Part shown: one piece after another, positions 44,901 to 55,959 of the stretch
How the letters are laid out: each line of letters begins with the position of its first letter
How positions within the stretch are numbered: the first letter of the stretch is position 1
The notes under the pieces: generated by a model
Databases searched by the model: none
What the model was told of the DNA's origin: nothing
Seen by the model: only the letters and a program-made list of their open reading frames with translations
Assembly (NCBI RefSeq): GCF_032854445.1
Contig: NC_088296.1
Coordinates: 5,729,246-5,793,245 of the forward strand
DNA length: 64,000 nucleotides
Direction: 5' to 3'
Origin: Liolophura sinensis
Lineage: Eukaryota > Mollusca > Polyplacophora > Chitonida > Chitonidae
Position numbers and translations under genes: made by a program

Positions 44901-47900
44901 GCTTTATCTATTGTTCTGGAGTGTCTTCATGGTAAAGCTGACTCTATATCAACAATATGAAAACACTTCTTACATACATATGATGTATGCGTTACTTCCT
45001 ACACGATATTTAAATATTTTGGATTACTGTAAATGCATTTAAGACAGAAAAAAAGAGTTTGCAGAGAAATGACAAATCCGGATTTAAACTCGCACTTTAG
45101 CTTTCCAAGAAAAAAAGACGCACGTCACCATTTCCTCATCCATTATACTACACAATATTAGGTATGGTTTAGCCTTAAAGGAAGTGTTGTTTCAGAAAGA
45201 CCTTTTGCATAAAGGTCAAATATACAATTCCTTTGGTACATCTTCCTTCATCCCTAAATCAGAACTAAAAATTAAAGGCCCAAAACTGCAGCAAATTGAC
45301 CGAAATGAACGTTGGCGCATATTAAGTTGGCTACGCGATCATTAACGGTACTCAAACGCCACTATATTAAAAACACATATACACAAAAAAAGATATATGA
45401 AAATATTTCTTAATTGATATAATGAATTAGCTATAAGCCAAACCCCTTCCTGGTGGTTTTTCAACTCGATCGTTTGTAATATGGACTGATTAAAGTATAT
45501 CAGAGATTCCTTTTAGTGTACGATACGTAATGTTCATCCAACCAACACATAGCTTAATTACCCCAGCATCACACCCAGCCGGAAACACAATGACCTCATT
45601 AAAGATATATTCTTATTAGTACTTCTCCACCGGAGCTTGGAGTGATATAACGGTAGTACTTCTCCACCGGAGCTTGGAGTGATATAACGGTAGTACTTCT
45701 CCACCGGAGCTTGGAGTGATATAACGGTAGTACTTCTCCACCGGAGCTTGGAGTGATATGACGGTAGTACTTCTCCACCGGAGCTTGGAGTGATATAACG
45801 GTAGCTAAGAATCCAATCTGTGGATCTATTTACTACATGTATCACATACATGACATACGTGCAGTAGCCTAGTATATCATATTTGGACTGGTTAAATATA
45901 CCATATTTGGACTGATGAAGTATACCATATTTGGACTGGTTAAGTATACCATATTTGGACTGGTTAAGTATACCATATTTGGACTGGTTAAGTTAAGTAC
46001 ACCATATTTGGACTGATGAAGTATATCATATTTGGACTGGTTAAGTATACCATATTTGGACTGGTTAAGTATACCATATGTAGACAGGTAGAATATACCA
46101 TATTTGGACTGGCTAAGTATACCATATTTGGAATGGTTAGGTATACCATATTTGGACTGGTTAAGTTTACCATATTTGGAATGGTTAGGTATACCATATT
46201 TGGACTGGTTAAGTTTACCATATTTGGACTGGTTTAATATACCATATTTGGATAGGTGGAATACATGTATTCGGTATTGCAATTGCAATTAGCATCTCTG
46301 CGTTGTTTTTTTTACCTAGTTCTGCATAAGCCATGGTGCTAGAGTGTAATTTGCTACTCTTTATGCATTTACATGAACGGTTAGAATAAAAACCTAACTG
46401 AGGTAAACTGACAAGACAGCTGTCACACTGTCGTCGCTGCCCTGCTTTTTCTGTACGTCTTAGTTGTACCAGTAGGTCACCTGAATAAAAATATACCTAA
46501 GGGCTCGTTTACAAATCCAATATTGTGCCATTTGATAAATCATGTGTGCTTTGTCACGATAACATTCAACGGTACAAGCTACTACTGCAAACACTAGTGT
46601 GTCAAGGTTATTCTATCAGAAGCCTTCACTTTAAGTTCTTTAAGTTTTACAATGGGAACAATTCTGTTCTAAGCAAATATGGACAGAGCGTCCAAAATCT
46701 CTGACACTCTACTTCAGCAAGATAAATATTTTATTATCGACAACTTATATTCTATAACATGGTACACGATTTGAAAACCGATTTCACCTTGCACCAGTCC
46801 ATCATCATTGAAAACTGTTGACTGCTTCTGTTTGCATGTTTCTGCCCTATTTTCGTACTTTGTATACTTAGTTCTTCGGTGACTTGTGTTATACGTGTTT
46901 TTGGGAATTGGTCGAGCAATTATTACCCACAAAGTCCATATTGTTTTACGGCCGGTATATAAATGTCTTTCTCCAGGCATTGATCCATGCTGAAAATCCG
47001 ATCTATGTCAACGAATTTGCTCATTCGGCTCATATTCACTTTCCAATTTCGTTAAGTTACAGTAACTTTACAACATCAACTTACAAAGGATTTACCGTCT
47101 TACGATGGTGTGGTCGTTTCCATTGGTCATTCTGGATTGTGTTAAATAAAACCATCTGTATCAGATTTGTGGGCCCCTGGATTCACCGTCTTACGATGGT
47201 GTGGTCATTTCCATTGGTCATTCTGGATTGTGTTAAATAAAACCATCTGTATCAGATTTGCTCATATTCACTTTCCAATTTCGTTAAATTACTGTAACTT
47301 TACAACATCAACTTACAAAGGATTTACCGTCTTACGATGGTGTGGTCGTTTCCATTGGTCATTCTGGATTGTGTTAAATAAAACCATCTGTATCAGATTT
47401 GTGGGCCCCTGGATTTACCGTCTTACGATGGTGTGGTCATTTCCATTGGTCATTCTGGATTGTGTTAAATAAAACCATCTGTATCAGATTTGTGGGCTCT
47501 TTCAGCAGAGGTAGTAAACTGCAGGTTCGGGCTTCTGTATGAGGAGAGTTGTCATGACGCGCATGTGCAATTTGTGAAACTACATGGTTCCAGGATTTTC
47601 CTCGGAAGATTGCTGGAATACTGAATAGAAAATACTGCCACAGGGTCCTTATAAATTGGTGAAACACTATGAATTTTTGGAATATTACTTTGCTCCTATT
47701 TAGAATACACCCAAACTCTGTCTCTTTCGTACAGAACTTGAAACTTCTAAACCCAGGGTTACTACATATCCCTCTGGAAGTAAACACGGTAACAAAATGC
47801 CTTAACTTCACTTCCAGCAACAACAGCTAAAATGGTGGTCCTGCTAGGATCACTTTTTTTATACCTTTTAGAGAAAAGAGCAAGCTGCATGTATCACGTG

Positions 47901-49622
47901 GTGCTACACGCGAAAGTTAGGGGATGTATATGTTTGAAGTTTATGTTGACAAATTTAGCAGATAAATACTAACAAAAATCAGTGGGTTCATGTAACCCCA
48001 TCCTTTTTACTTACCTGTGTCGGCTTTTGCAACACATAATAATCCAAGGAGGAACGTCAACTCGTGCAGTACCTGAAAGGAGATAAAAGACAGTATGTGA
48101 TCACAAGATATATCCCGACTTACCGGAAGAGATATTGAAATAGTTACCGTGTTAGCAGAATTCACTTCTTTATTCTCTTTTTGTATCATGAAAAAATAGA
48201 ATTTATTAAAATGTTTTGTGATTCAATGAGAAATGCCGGAATCTCAACGTTTGGTAAGTGTTAAAAGTTATAAAACATGTTAAATATAATTAAAACGCAC
48301 AGCACAGAGAGAAACACCAGAGCAGTGACGTCAGTGTGATGTCTTGCAAATAGCTGGCACGTAACCTCAGTTAGGGCTTTACCTCAGTTAGGGTTTTGCT
48401 CTAACAAATGCTGCAAAATTATAAGTACCAACATCTTAAAATGTTGGATTCCCTGAACTAGTGGGTAGGGTACTAGTGTAGTGGAGCCTCTCACGAGTGC
48501 GATCGCTGTGGAATTCAAGTCCAACGAATGCTGGCTTCCAATGCGATTGTACGTATGAAGGTCTGCTATAAACTTGCGGATGGCCGTGGGATACCCCTGA
48601 GCTCTGCCCGGTTGAACTCCTATCATAATGCTGACCGTCGTCGTATAAATGAAACATCCTTGAGTGTCAAATCACCAACCAAATAAATAAATAAAAAATA
48701 TAGGATGTTTTTTTAACCGATTAAAATAGTTTTAAAACATTAGATTCTGTACACACCCAGCTGGCATCAGTGACGTCACGATTCATGTTTTTTCCGTGAA
48801 ATACCTCATTTACCTTGTTAACTGGCAAAAATATAATTTGACGTCACCGGTCCAAGTGTGGTCAGAAAAGGTCGAGGTAGAATCCAAAGTTCCAAAAGCA
48901 TTATTCTAGGACAGTTAATTGGCTTTCATCTGATATACTTAACGTTCGTGTTTTCTTTGCTTTTAATTATCTCTGAATTTCTCAGTTTGACGCGAGTAGT
49001 CTCGCACTCGTTATGAACTAATCAACGGAAAAATAAGCCGTTCTCTTTTTCGTGTCTGTTCCCGGGTTTTTCCGTTATATTGTAGTACGTTGTTAGATTT
49101 AAATAACCGTTAAAATAAATAAGAAGCGAAAGATATAATTCTCAGCCATGAAAGTCTTTTCTGCGATCTGCGTAATATCTCTATTCGCAAAACCCTGTGG
49201 TTATCGCGAGTTTTACCCAGAAGACAAACTCCACTTATTAGTACGTCTACAAAACATGGCAAAACCGCCCTCAGACAGCGACAAACAGGGCAGATTGGTG
49301 TACGTATCTTAATTAATTCTTTCGGACAGCGCCACATCAGTTGAAGCTTCTATTCTTATTTGCACGCTCGTACGGGGGCGTTAATTCGATGCTGGTGCCT
49401 TTGATTATGGTGACGGCTATGTCGCTGTAGGGATTTAGTACAACGGTGATGAACATGTAGAGCTAATATTTTGATATTTTGAATACAAACATATTATACA
49501 TTTGTGTGGATGGGGAACTGGAGAGTTCCCCGTCTTTTGTTGAATACTCGATTTCAGGTAAAAATCTAAGAAAAATTTAAGTTCAATGCATGTTGAGAAA
49601 TGCTCACCGTGCGTGTCGCCAT
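38459..49622 (-). CDS. SMPDL3B: Acid sphingomyelinase-like phosphodiesterase, seven exons, GPI-type tail
   Basis: Spliced CDS on the minus strand: 49622-49608, 48072-48015, 43460-43262, 41577-41327, 41067-40895, 40069-39886, 38967-38459. The total is 1389 nt (462 residues) with consistent phases. Residues 1-23 form a signal peptide (core LTFLLGLLCVAKA). Metallophosphatase motifs are in order: D32-x-H34 (HVTDHHLD), G91-D92-N93, G134-N-H-D137, H238 (IAHISPG) and G279-H-D-H282. The SMPDL3 blocks FGNGLCDAPW and LISLNTNLYY are present, and length fits the family. The last 17 residues (SSCFKLVVALVVLLQLF) are hydrophobic after small residues, as in GPI-anchored SMPDL3B. Family members hydrolyse phosphodiester or nucleotide phosphate bonds outside the cell or in lysosomes; the substrate here is not known. 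Confidence 0.9.
38983..39240 (-). repeat. 51-bp minisatellite in intron 6 of the SMPDL3-like gene
   Basis: Five copies of a 51-bp unit (AACAGTGAGGCAAGGTGAGA, AACATGAGAAATATCCTACA, TCTGGTTCCAG on the plus strand), nearly identical. It begins about 15 bp from the exon 7 acceptor. On the transcribed strand each unit is pyrimidine-rich (TTTCTCATGTTTCTCACC) and repeats acceptor-like sequence. The open frame through it joins exon 7 only by chance. Confidence 0.9.
39886..40069 (-). CDS. SMPDL3B: SMPDL3-like gene, exon 6
   Basis: Acceptor CTCCCCTCAG, donor AAAG then GTGAGA, phase 0 in and phase 1 out. It carries two metal-binding motifs, IAHISPG and HFGHDHDDEF (GHxH). Confidence 0.92.
40895..41067 (-). 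CDS. SMPDL3B: SMPDL3-like gene, exon 5
   Basis: Acceptor TTTGCTAATCAG, donor GAGAAG then GTAACT, phase 1 in and phase 0 out. It encodes GYYSSLIRPGLRLISLNTNL and GQFKWLNDTL, both typical of the family. Confidence 0.92.
41327..41577 (-). CDS. SMPDL3B: SMPDL3-like gene, exon 4
   Basis: Acceptor AATTTGCTTGCAG, donor AAAG then GTAATG, phase 2 in and phase 1 out. It completes the GD-N metal motif at its start and carries YPAFGNHDYFPDAQFPSHDN. Confidence 0.92.
41608..41825 (+). repeat. SINE-A copy in intron 3 of the SMPDL3-like gene
   Basis: Plus-oriented, well-preserved: CTGTGAGTTCAAGTCCAACT (B box), TTTCCCCCGGGCTCTGCCCG, CGTATAAGTGAAATATTCTT and a long TAAA-type tail. Confidence 0.85.
41830..43260. 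other. Remainder of intron 3 of the SMPDL3-like gene
   Basis: AT-rich, with a possible SINE-A remnant near 42785-42870 (GGTTTACCCCGGGCACTCCG, GGTTTCCTCCACCCATATAG). No coding signal. Confidence 0.45.
43262..43460 (-). CDS. SMPDL3B: SMPDL3-like gene, exon 3
   Basis: Acceptor TCTATACACCAG, donor ACAGG then GTAGGCC, phase 1 in and phase 2 out. It starts HFWHVTDHHLDFTFDEDAVS with the first metal motif DxH, includes RFGNGLCDAPWRLINSSV and ends FIIWTG. Confidence 0.92.
43500..43670 (+). repeat. SINE-A copy
   Basis: Plus-oriented: CGTACGTGGGAAGGTCTACC, GGTTTCCACCGGGCTCTGCC, GGTGAAATATTCTTGAGGAC, AAATAAATA tail. In intron 2 of the SMPDL3-like gene. Confidence 0.8.
44015..44095 (-). repeat. SINE-A 3' fragment
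   Basis: Reverse-oriented: TTATTGGTGTTTTACGCCAT, TTCACTTACGCGACGGCGGC, CAGCATTATGGTTGG. Confidence 0.75.
44262..44432 (-). repeat. SINE-A copy
   Basis: Reverse-oriented: TTTGATTGGTGTTTTACGCC, CTTATACGACTGCGGCCAGT, CGTACGGCCGGAAAGGAAGC. Confidence 0.8.
44625..44880 (+). repeat. SINE-B copy, 5' part decayed
   Basis: Body landmarks TTGGCGCTCAGCACTGAGAG, GTTAGAGCAAGGATACAGAA and GGGCGGGGTGACATGCCTAA match the copy at 3976-4310. The end appears mixed with SINE-A-like GCCGCCGTCGTACGAATGAA, possibly a chimera. Confidence 0.65.
45615..45802 (+). repeat. 37-bp tandem repeat
   Basis: Almost five nearly perfect copies of GTAGTACTTCTCCACCGGAG CTTGGAGTGATATAACG in intron 2 of the SMPDL3-like gene. Confidence 0.93.
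45878..46260 (+). repeat. 24-bp tandem repeat
   Basis: About 16 copies of a 24-bp unit (GTATACCATATTTGGACTGG TTAA) with small variants, in intron 2 of the SMPDL3-like gene. All overlapping frames are repeat artefacts. Confidence 0.93.
46290..47025. other. Unique intronic stretch
   Basis: Part of intron 2 of the SMPDL3-like gene. I see no coding or repeat feature. Confidence 0.5.
47030..47500 (+). repeat. Two-level tandem repeat (about 231 bp containing 90-bp repeats)
   Basis: A segment with TTTACCGTCTTACGATGGTG and CATTGGTCATTCTGGATTGT occurs four times. Copies 1 and 2, and 3 and 4, are about 90 bp apart; the pair is duplicated with a 231-bp step (GGATTTACCG at 47089 and 47320). Confidence 0.85.
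48015..48072 (-). CDS. SMPDL3B: SMPDL3-like gene, exon 2 (signal peptide)
   Basis: Acceptor TCTCCTTTCAG, donor ACAG then GTAAGT, phase 0 in and phase 1 out. It encodes VLHELTFLLGLLCVAKADT, the hydrophobic core and likely cleavage region of the signal peptide. Confidence 0.88.
48299..48410 (+). repeat. Dispersed repeat related to the 48-bp unit
   Basis: AGCACAGAGAGAAACACCAG, AGCAGTGACGTCAGTGTGAT, then GCACGTAACCTCAGTTAGGG with a short duplication of the CTCAGTTAGGG part. It is another single copy of the motif tandemly amplified at 11165-11695. Confidence 0.5.
48480..48695 (+). repeat. SINE-A copy
   Basis: Plus-oriented and diverged: GAGCCTCTCACGAGTGCGAT, GGAATTCAAGTCCAACGAAT (B box), AAATGAAACATCCTTGAGTG, AAATAAATAAA tail. 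Confidence 0.75.
48700..49600. other. Intron 1 of the SMPDL3-like gene, unique part
   Basis: No exon, RNA or repeat supported apart from the flanking SINE-A. Confidence 0.5.
49608..49622 (-). CDS. SMPDL3B: SMPDL3-like gene, exon 1 (15 coding nt)
   Basis: ATGGCGACACGCACG then donor GTGAGC; encodes MATRT, phase 0 out. The start context (GGAAACATGG) is good. Joined to exon 2 it gives a classic signal peptide with a short basic n-region, which supports this otherwise tiny exon. The 5' UTR and promoter lie above 49622. Confidence 0.75.
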
Positions 49623-50179
49623 GTTTCCGTTCGTTGGTGCAGAGGAGAACTCGCCTGTGTAACTGATGTAGCCTCCTGTGTTCTTCACCTATCTCCTGTT
49701 TGCTTCTAAATCCTGTTTACCCCTCACACTGTACCCGCTCTGTTAATCTAATCTGGCGAGCTAATAATGCTGCCTTGGCAAATCCAGTCTCTCCTACTTT
49801 GCCTACGGTCATCTATTCACCCTCAACCTTCCCAGCAGCTTCTTCTGTAGGCCGAGTCCAGAGGTAAACGCCTCTTGTTTACTATGTATTCATAGCTCTT
49901 CCCCACTCAACCGAAACCCTTCCTTTCACCCTCCCCTCCGCGCCCCAATCTGCCTATGCAAATAAGACCCCTTTAGAGGGGTTGAGTGCATCAGACCTTT
50001 AGATGAGACGATGTACACGTTTTCCCTGGCTTTTTATTTTTGACCCAGATGTTGACAAAGATGATAGAACAATGGGCATACGTTATCCGATATGTGTATA
50101 TGTACATATCCTGTAGAAACGCAAATTAAACTTATATATAGATTATTTGCATGGTTATATAAGAACGTCTTACATTAAT

Positions 50180-50357
50180 GCATGCTGGCTTCCTCCCCGG
50201 TCGTACGTAGGAAGGTCGTCCAGCAACCTGAGGATGGTCGTGGGTTTCCGCCGGGTTCTGTCCGGTTTCCTCCCACCATAATGCTGATCGCAGTCGTAGC
50301 AGTGAACAAATCTTCAGGACAGCGTAATACACGGATGAAATAAATAAATAAATAAAC
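50180..50357 (+). repeat. SINE-A copy
   Basis: Plus-oriented: TGCATGCTGGCTTCCTCCCC, GGTCGTGGGTTTCCGCCGGG, TCCCACCATAATGCTGATCG, AAATAAATAAATAAA tail. Confidence 0.8.
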
Positions 50358-50359
50358 TC

Positions 50360-51900
50360 TGAGCTTAAAAAAGAGGTACATATGTACACATACCATAGAA
50401 AATAAAATTCATCTTGCGTGTAAATATTCTCACGTGATTATATCAGAACGTACTACTTTAACTTAGGTATGCATGTACACCCTTAGTAACATTTCTAACA
50501 GCGATAATGACGTACTATTTACAAACTTCAACTTGTATACACTTGTATGGATATATAAGAACGTATTACTTTAATTTATGTATGTATATACAGACTTAAG
50601 GTACATACTGGACAGCGAACTTCAATACTCAAACACACAGACTGTGTGTTTACTTTCACATGGATCGGCCGTCAGATGAAGATCCAATTACAAATGACAC
50701 TAGGGCTTCACAGGCAAGGTACGACTTCGATAGGAAATACCTCTGTGGAGTGATAGGTGGACTCCCATTGGGTGAAAAAACACCGTGCCACCAAAGGCGG
50801 CCATTTGTGGGGAGGAATAAAAAATACGCCGTCTGCGTGCACTGAAAACTTGAATTTTGATATGCCTCTGTTTGTACTACATGTGTTATTACGTTCAATG
50901 GTGGTCAGAAAAAGTAATGCTATTGCATTGGTAACAAAACAAAATGGCTGGCGTCTTCAGCAGAGATTAAGTTGTGTGTCTGCCCGGAGTTCTCGCTGAG
51001 CTGACTGACCGTCGTTATCACTTTAGCAGTAAGGATGCATGGTTACATATTGTACGTGGATGCGGTTTCTCTCAACACCGCAATCCTATTAAGAACGTCG
51101 CTGTGAGTTATGTCAGGTTTTTAGCCCAGGCAGCTCGCCTATTAGGCTTTCACCAAACAAGTCCCTAGATCAATCCACTTCAAACGTGTAACGAGCCTGT
51201 TTACTACACTATACGTAGGCCTACACGAGATCCGTTCGTAGTTCCTTGCCAAATGCCTTCAGTGGATTAACTGTTTTACAGACATTTTGAGCTGAAGTCC
51301 TAGCTTGAGCGGTTATTCAAAAGAGTTTTAGCACGTGTGACAAAACCCAACCATCAATACATTAGTAAGCCACCATAGACCAAATAGAACAGCATCGGGT
51401 TTAGTTTATATATACTATACTTGTACAGAATTATTTTGGGGCCAAAACTGAAGACTTGGTTTAAAGTTAAATCTGCTATTAAGTCAGACGACACTTGTGA
51501 ACAATCGGAACCTAAGCTTGACCCTTTTAATACACAACAGAATACTTGATGCTGGAGGGTCAAACTTGTGCCATTTGTCAGCAATGAGTTAGCTGTCAAA
51601 ATTTGGATCGGAATTTTACTTCAAAGCCTGGTATCGCTCGGTGAAGCGGAGCCCCATACAACTGTCAAATAACGCTGTAACCCAGGGGCAATATTTATCA
51701 AACCTATTAAGAGATTTAGTTATTCAGGTAGAGGGGTGAAGAAAGACCCTAACGGTCCCTGACATTATTTTCTGAGGTGCTTGGTAATCTTATGAATCAA
51801 GTTCTAATATGGAATTGTTACGAGGCCATGCATGGATTGCACCATGTTAGAGCAACTGGAAACACGATATGTCGCGTTACCCCAGGCACATGGGCTTTAA
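50360..51900. other. Non-coding stretch upstream of the SMPDL3-like gene
   Basis: Short overlapping frames only. No domain or splice-supported exon recognised. Confidence 0.45.
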
Positions 51901-51911
51901 AAGGCAAGACA

Positions 51912-52556
51912 GGGTTTGAGTGACATAAGCAGAAAGAGACGAGTCTCCTGGATGTGGAAATTACCCGCGCCAGAGTAAATAACATTGATAATTTGAGTGA
52001 CATAAGCAGAAAGAGACGAGTTTCTGGGATGTGGAAATAACCCGCGCCAGAGTAAATAACATTGATAATTTGAGTGACATAAGCAGAAAGAGACGAGTCT
52101 CCGGGATGTGGAAATTACCCGCGCCAGAGTAAATAACATTAATAATTTGAGTGACATAAGCAGAAAGAGACGAGTTTCCGGGATGTGGAAATAACCCGCG
52201 CCAGAGTAAATAACATTGATAATTTGAGTGACATAAGCAGAAAGAGACGATTTTCCGGGATGTGGAAATAACCCGCGCCAGAGTAAATAACATTGATAAT
52301 TTGAGTGACATAAGCAGAAAGAGACGAGTCTCCGGGATGTGGAAATAACCCGCGCCAGAGTAAATAACATTGATAATTTGAGTGACATAAGCAGAAAGAA
52401 ACGAGTCTCCGGGATGTGGAAATAACCCGCGCCAGAGTAAATAACATTGATAATTTGAGTGACATAAGCAGAAAGAGACGATTTTCCGGGATGTGGAAAT
52501 AACCCGCGCCAGAGTAAATAACATTGATAATTTGAGTGACATAAGCAGAAAGAGAC
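51912..52556 (+). repeat. 77-bp tandem repeat
   Basis: Eight and a bit copies of a 77-bp unit (TTGAGTGACATAAGCAGAAA, GAGACGAGTCTCCGGGATGT, GGAAATAACCCGCGCCAGAG, TAAATAACATTGATAAT). AGACGAGTCTC within the unit is palindromic in the copies that carry GAGTCTC. Minus-strand frames of 61-193 codons are artefacts of the repeat; 77 is not a multiple of three, so the frame changes each unit. Confidence 0.95.
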
Positions 52557-52559
52557 GTT

Positions 52560-54120
52560 ATATCAAAGTTCGTGATTTTGGATACTTTGGAAATCGATTA
52601 CGCAGCATCACAAGACATCACAAAAATAAAAAGTTATATGCTTTGTAAACTTTCTATGGGTAAATGCATTTGATCTAATGCTGTTTTTTATTGTAAGACC
52701 TATGTCAAAAATTAAAAACACAGCTACAATTAAAATGCTTTGCTTTAGGAAGTTTACTGTTGCACACTGATAGTTCACTGCAGAACAATTCACCAATAAC
52801 AATTAGAGTTCTTTTCCTGTTCTCAGTTAGGCTATTTAAACCCTTGCAGAATGAATTAAGTCTAAAGTTGCTTGATAAATACGAAATCTGACCCCAGGAT
52901 CACGAAGCGATCTTAGAATTAGGTTAAAACTTTACAGGGCTTAAACTTGTTATTTCTGATATCAGATATTGTTTGACAACGTAACTTCTGGGTAAGTTAT
53001 TGTAGAACACATTTCAGCAAACATAACTGAAAAGAACATACCAAAATCTATACTAAAATTTGGACTAAAGTCCAAGATCACCAGGAACATAAACAAAAGT
53101 CTTTCTTTTAAGGACATTACATTCAATCAAAATGATGGCCCTTAGGTTTAAATCGGTTGAAGGGATATTAAGCAGATTGGTTCTTTTTCTGGTATTTACG
53201 TTAACAGTCAGAATACAACCCGAGTTAAGGTAAAACTGTCAAGAGGCTGGATTTCACTTGTTAACTACGACAATTTTAACAGACGCCGCACTGTCATCGC
53301 TTCTCTGGTTTTTTACACACTGTTTATGCTGTAGTCTTTATATTTAAGGTGGAGAAAAACGAAAGGAATCTTCTTGAGACTCCTATATTTCCTTGCAAAA
53401 ATGTTTTCTGAGTAATAAGTTGGTAATATCTTGTGACTTTGATTTAAATCGCCACACAACACACAGATGCGATCAGTACAAGCCATGTAGTATAACTTAC
53501 ACCTGGTACGGTAGGGCCGAGAATCGACCCTAGAGAGGTACGAAAGGTAAGAAAGTGCAAATTTCAAAATCCCGTCACAGTTCTGTAAATTTCCAAGTCA
53601 GACGTATACAACTTGGTCGAATCCCCCGTAAAAGTTTATATGGCCATAAATGGATGGTTGCTTAGCAATAACCCACCAAAAATGTAATCTCGCCAATTTT
53701 CCGATCAAACAAAGCACAGTGTCTTTAATTTACAATAATAATGGGATCAGATTCGTCATATTTTGGCAAGCTTAAAATTCGTTTTTAAACGACAAACGAA
53801 GTCACTGTGGAGAGCAAGTTGAACTTCGGGAATGAGTTCGAATCTTTGTTGCTCTGTTTTTTTTTTCTTTTTGGCAACATACTTTTCGTGTGAGATAAGG
53901 TATTGGCTGCCATGCATTAAATAAGTGTTATGATGAATTAGAATGGACAGTTGTTAAGCTATGATATTACGTGGTCCTCTAGCTATTATTATCTTTAACA
54001 TGTTATGCGTAGTGGACATTTAAAGCTGAAGATTTCTTATATATGTATTTAATTGATTGGTTCATTAATTTTTCAGAAAGTTACATTTGTGGTGCAGTGA
54101 TTTTCATCCCTCTACAGTGT
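52560..54120. other. Non-coding stretch
   Basis: AT-rich, no supported feature. A small self-complementary motif (GATCACGAAGCGATC, 52900) is present. Confidence 0.45.
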
Positions 54121-54128
54121 CCGAAACA

Positions 54129-54156
54129 ACCCCCCTCCCCCCCCCCCCCCCCCCCA
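54129..54156 (+). repeat. Poly-C tract
   Basis: C-run of about 27 with two interruptions. Confidence 0.85.
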
Positions 54157-55132
54157 GATATTTCCGTGCGACTAGAGAAGTCTATCACTTTTCGATTTTA
54201 TAACCTATACTTTGCTGCAGTGTGTATTTGGAGCTTTGTAAATCGCATCCTTCCCATATAACAGGAAAAGAAGAGTAAAACAGAAGTGAAAAAAAGGTAG
54301 CCTCAGGAGTGTGTCAGCAGCTGCCATTAACAACTTTAGTCAGTTTCGTTCTTGAGGTGCACACTTTCTTGCACTGGGGCGGATTGCCCGACTTGCCATA
54401 CCAGGTCTTTATCCGTCTTGACAACGCGAAAAGTTTTTGAGTATGGCGTAGGAAAGCAACAAAACAAATCAATAAATGACATTTATTTGGTTGAAGCATT
54501 ATGTTGAAAATTTATTTTGCGATTATTGGCCCTGGACGTCCGTTCTACCTCGCCTTAGGTCTACATCACATCGGAAATCGCGTGACAGTGCGCTCCGGAA
54601 CTCACACATCAGTACGTTGAACGACTTCACACGGTGCAGTCGCATGTTCACAGCTGACCCCCGTAGCTATTGCCTACATTATATCGGTTGGTTGAGTAGA
54701 CCTTATGTCTAGCTAACCTGACTTTCTGTACTAGTGGTCAAACATCTTTACTGGCCTGCTGAAGGAGTGTCTTCTAAATACAACGGACACGCCTCCGTCC
54801 AGAAGATCTCTCCCACCGAGTATGGACAAAAATGAACTGTAAAGCATTCAGAAAGAGTCTGATGTCACACAGCAACAGACAGCAATTTATTTCACGCGAT
54901 AAACAATATGATGTCGGCCTTTTCTGCTGATAACAAGCAGGAAAAAGATAGCTTGTCTCTAATGGCCACATCTGTTGCAAACTAGCTGCAACTGCTCCGA
55001 TGGTTACTGAACTAACGTATGTACCATCGTTGCAAATGTGCAAAAGCAGGGAAATCGTCCCCGCACCATTCAATTTAGGACACGCGTTAAGCACTGAGGA
55101 TAATTTCCCCACACCGCCGCTGTACCTCACTA

Positions 55133-55810
55133 GGAACGAAATACCTCCCACTCGCTCACGAGAACAGGACACAGAAACCCCATTAGAACTTCCGTTTCTC
55201 GGGAGGGACGAATGTAATTCTGTGTATTTTAGGGTGTAAAGTCTTTTCTTGCTGCCAGCCTGCTGTTTTGGTGTACAGGTGCATGCTTGGTATTAAAATG
55301 ATGGAAATTGTCTAAGCTTTGGGCAGGTATGAGTTTTACTGATGAAAGTTTGAAATTCTGGGCGAGAAGACACAAGGAGACAGGTGGTGATGAAGCTGTG
55401 AGTGACGTCCCCTTGGCGTTGCTAGGCACCCCTCCCAGCTGCCGGCATAGAATGGTCCAGATTTTGATGGTCAACCTATGTCAAGATTTTTATGGCTTCT
55501 TTCTTACAGGCTGAGCCAGGTATGAACCAAAGCTTATTGGCGACGGAATGTTTGGGGCTGAGCTACAGCGCGAAACGTTAACACTGTAGCTTATGGAAAA
55601 TTAATTGGGGTCTGTGGCCAAAAGGTCACCGGCCACCATGTTGTCATTTACACGAATCAACTTTCGTTTACGGTACAGGATGCACCAACTGCAAAAGCCA
55701 CCAGGTATGCGTCTACTATCACACGGAATTTGGCGATTCGAGAATTGTGATGATGAAAACATGGTGACTGGTAACCTGTTCAGGTGAGCGAGTGGGAGGC
55801 ATTTCGTTCC
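55133..55810. repeat. Separated 36-bp inverted repeat
   Basis: 55133-55168 (GGAACGAAATACCTCCCACT, CGCTCACGAGAACAGG) is mirrored by 55775-55810 with about three mismatches. About 600 bp lie between, with no recognised gene. It ends about 120 bp before the DIRS-like element begins; a relation to that element is possible but not shown. Confidence 0.7.
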
Positions 55811-55959
55811 TCCAGTGACTGTGAGTAGAAATGGACCGGACATATATGTCTTTACCTCTGGTTCTGCGGAAGTTCATTCTCATGTCCCTCACAGCAGTTG
55901 ATGACAGTGACTCCAACATTGCTCTGAGTCTGAATGAATGACTTGTTTCGATATAGAAT

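Noticed and set aside
45869-46288. 139-codon repeat protein (KYGILNQS-type)
   Set aside because: It is produced by the 24-bp tandem repeat inside an intron; other frames and the other strand are equally open.
51897-52542. Minus-strand ORFs of 108-193 codons
   Set aside because: They are readings of the 77-bp array that pass through three frames in turn, with no start or splice support.
54774-55172. 132-codon minus-strand protein
   Set aside because: It overlaps an arm of the inverted repeat and has no recognisable domain or splice support.
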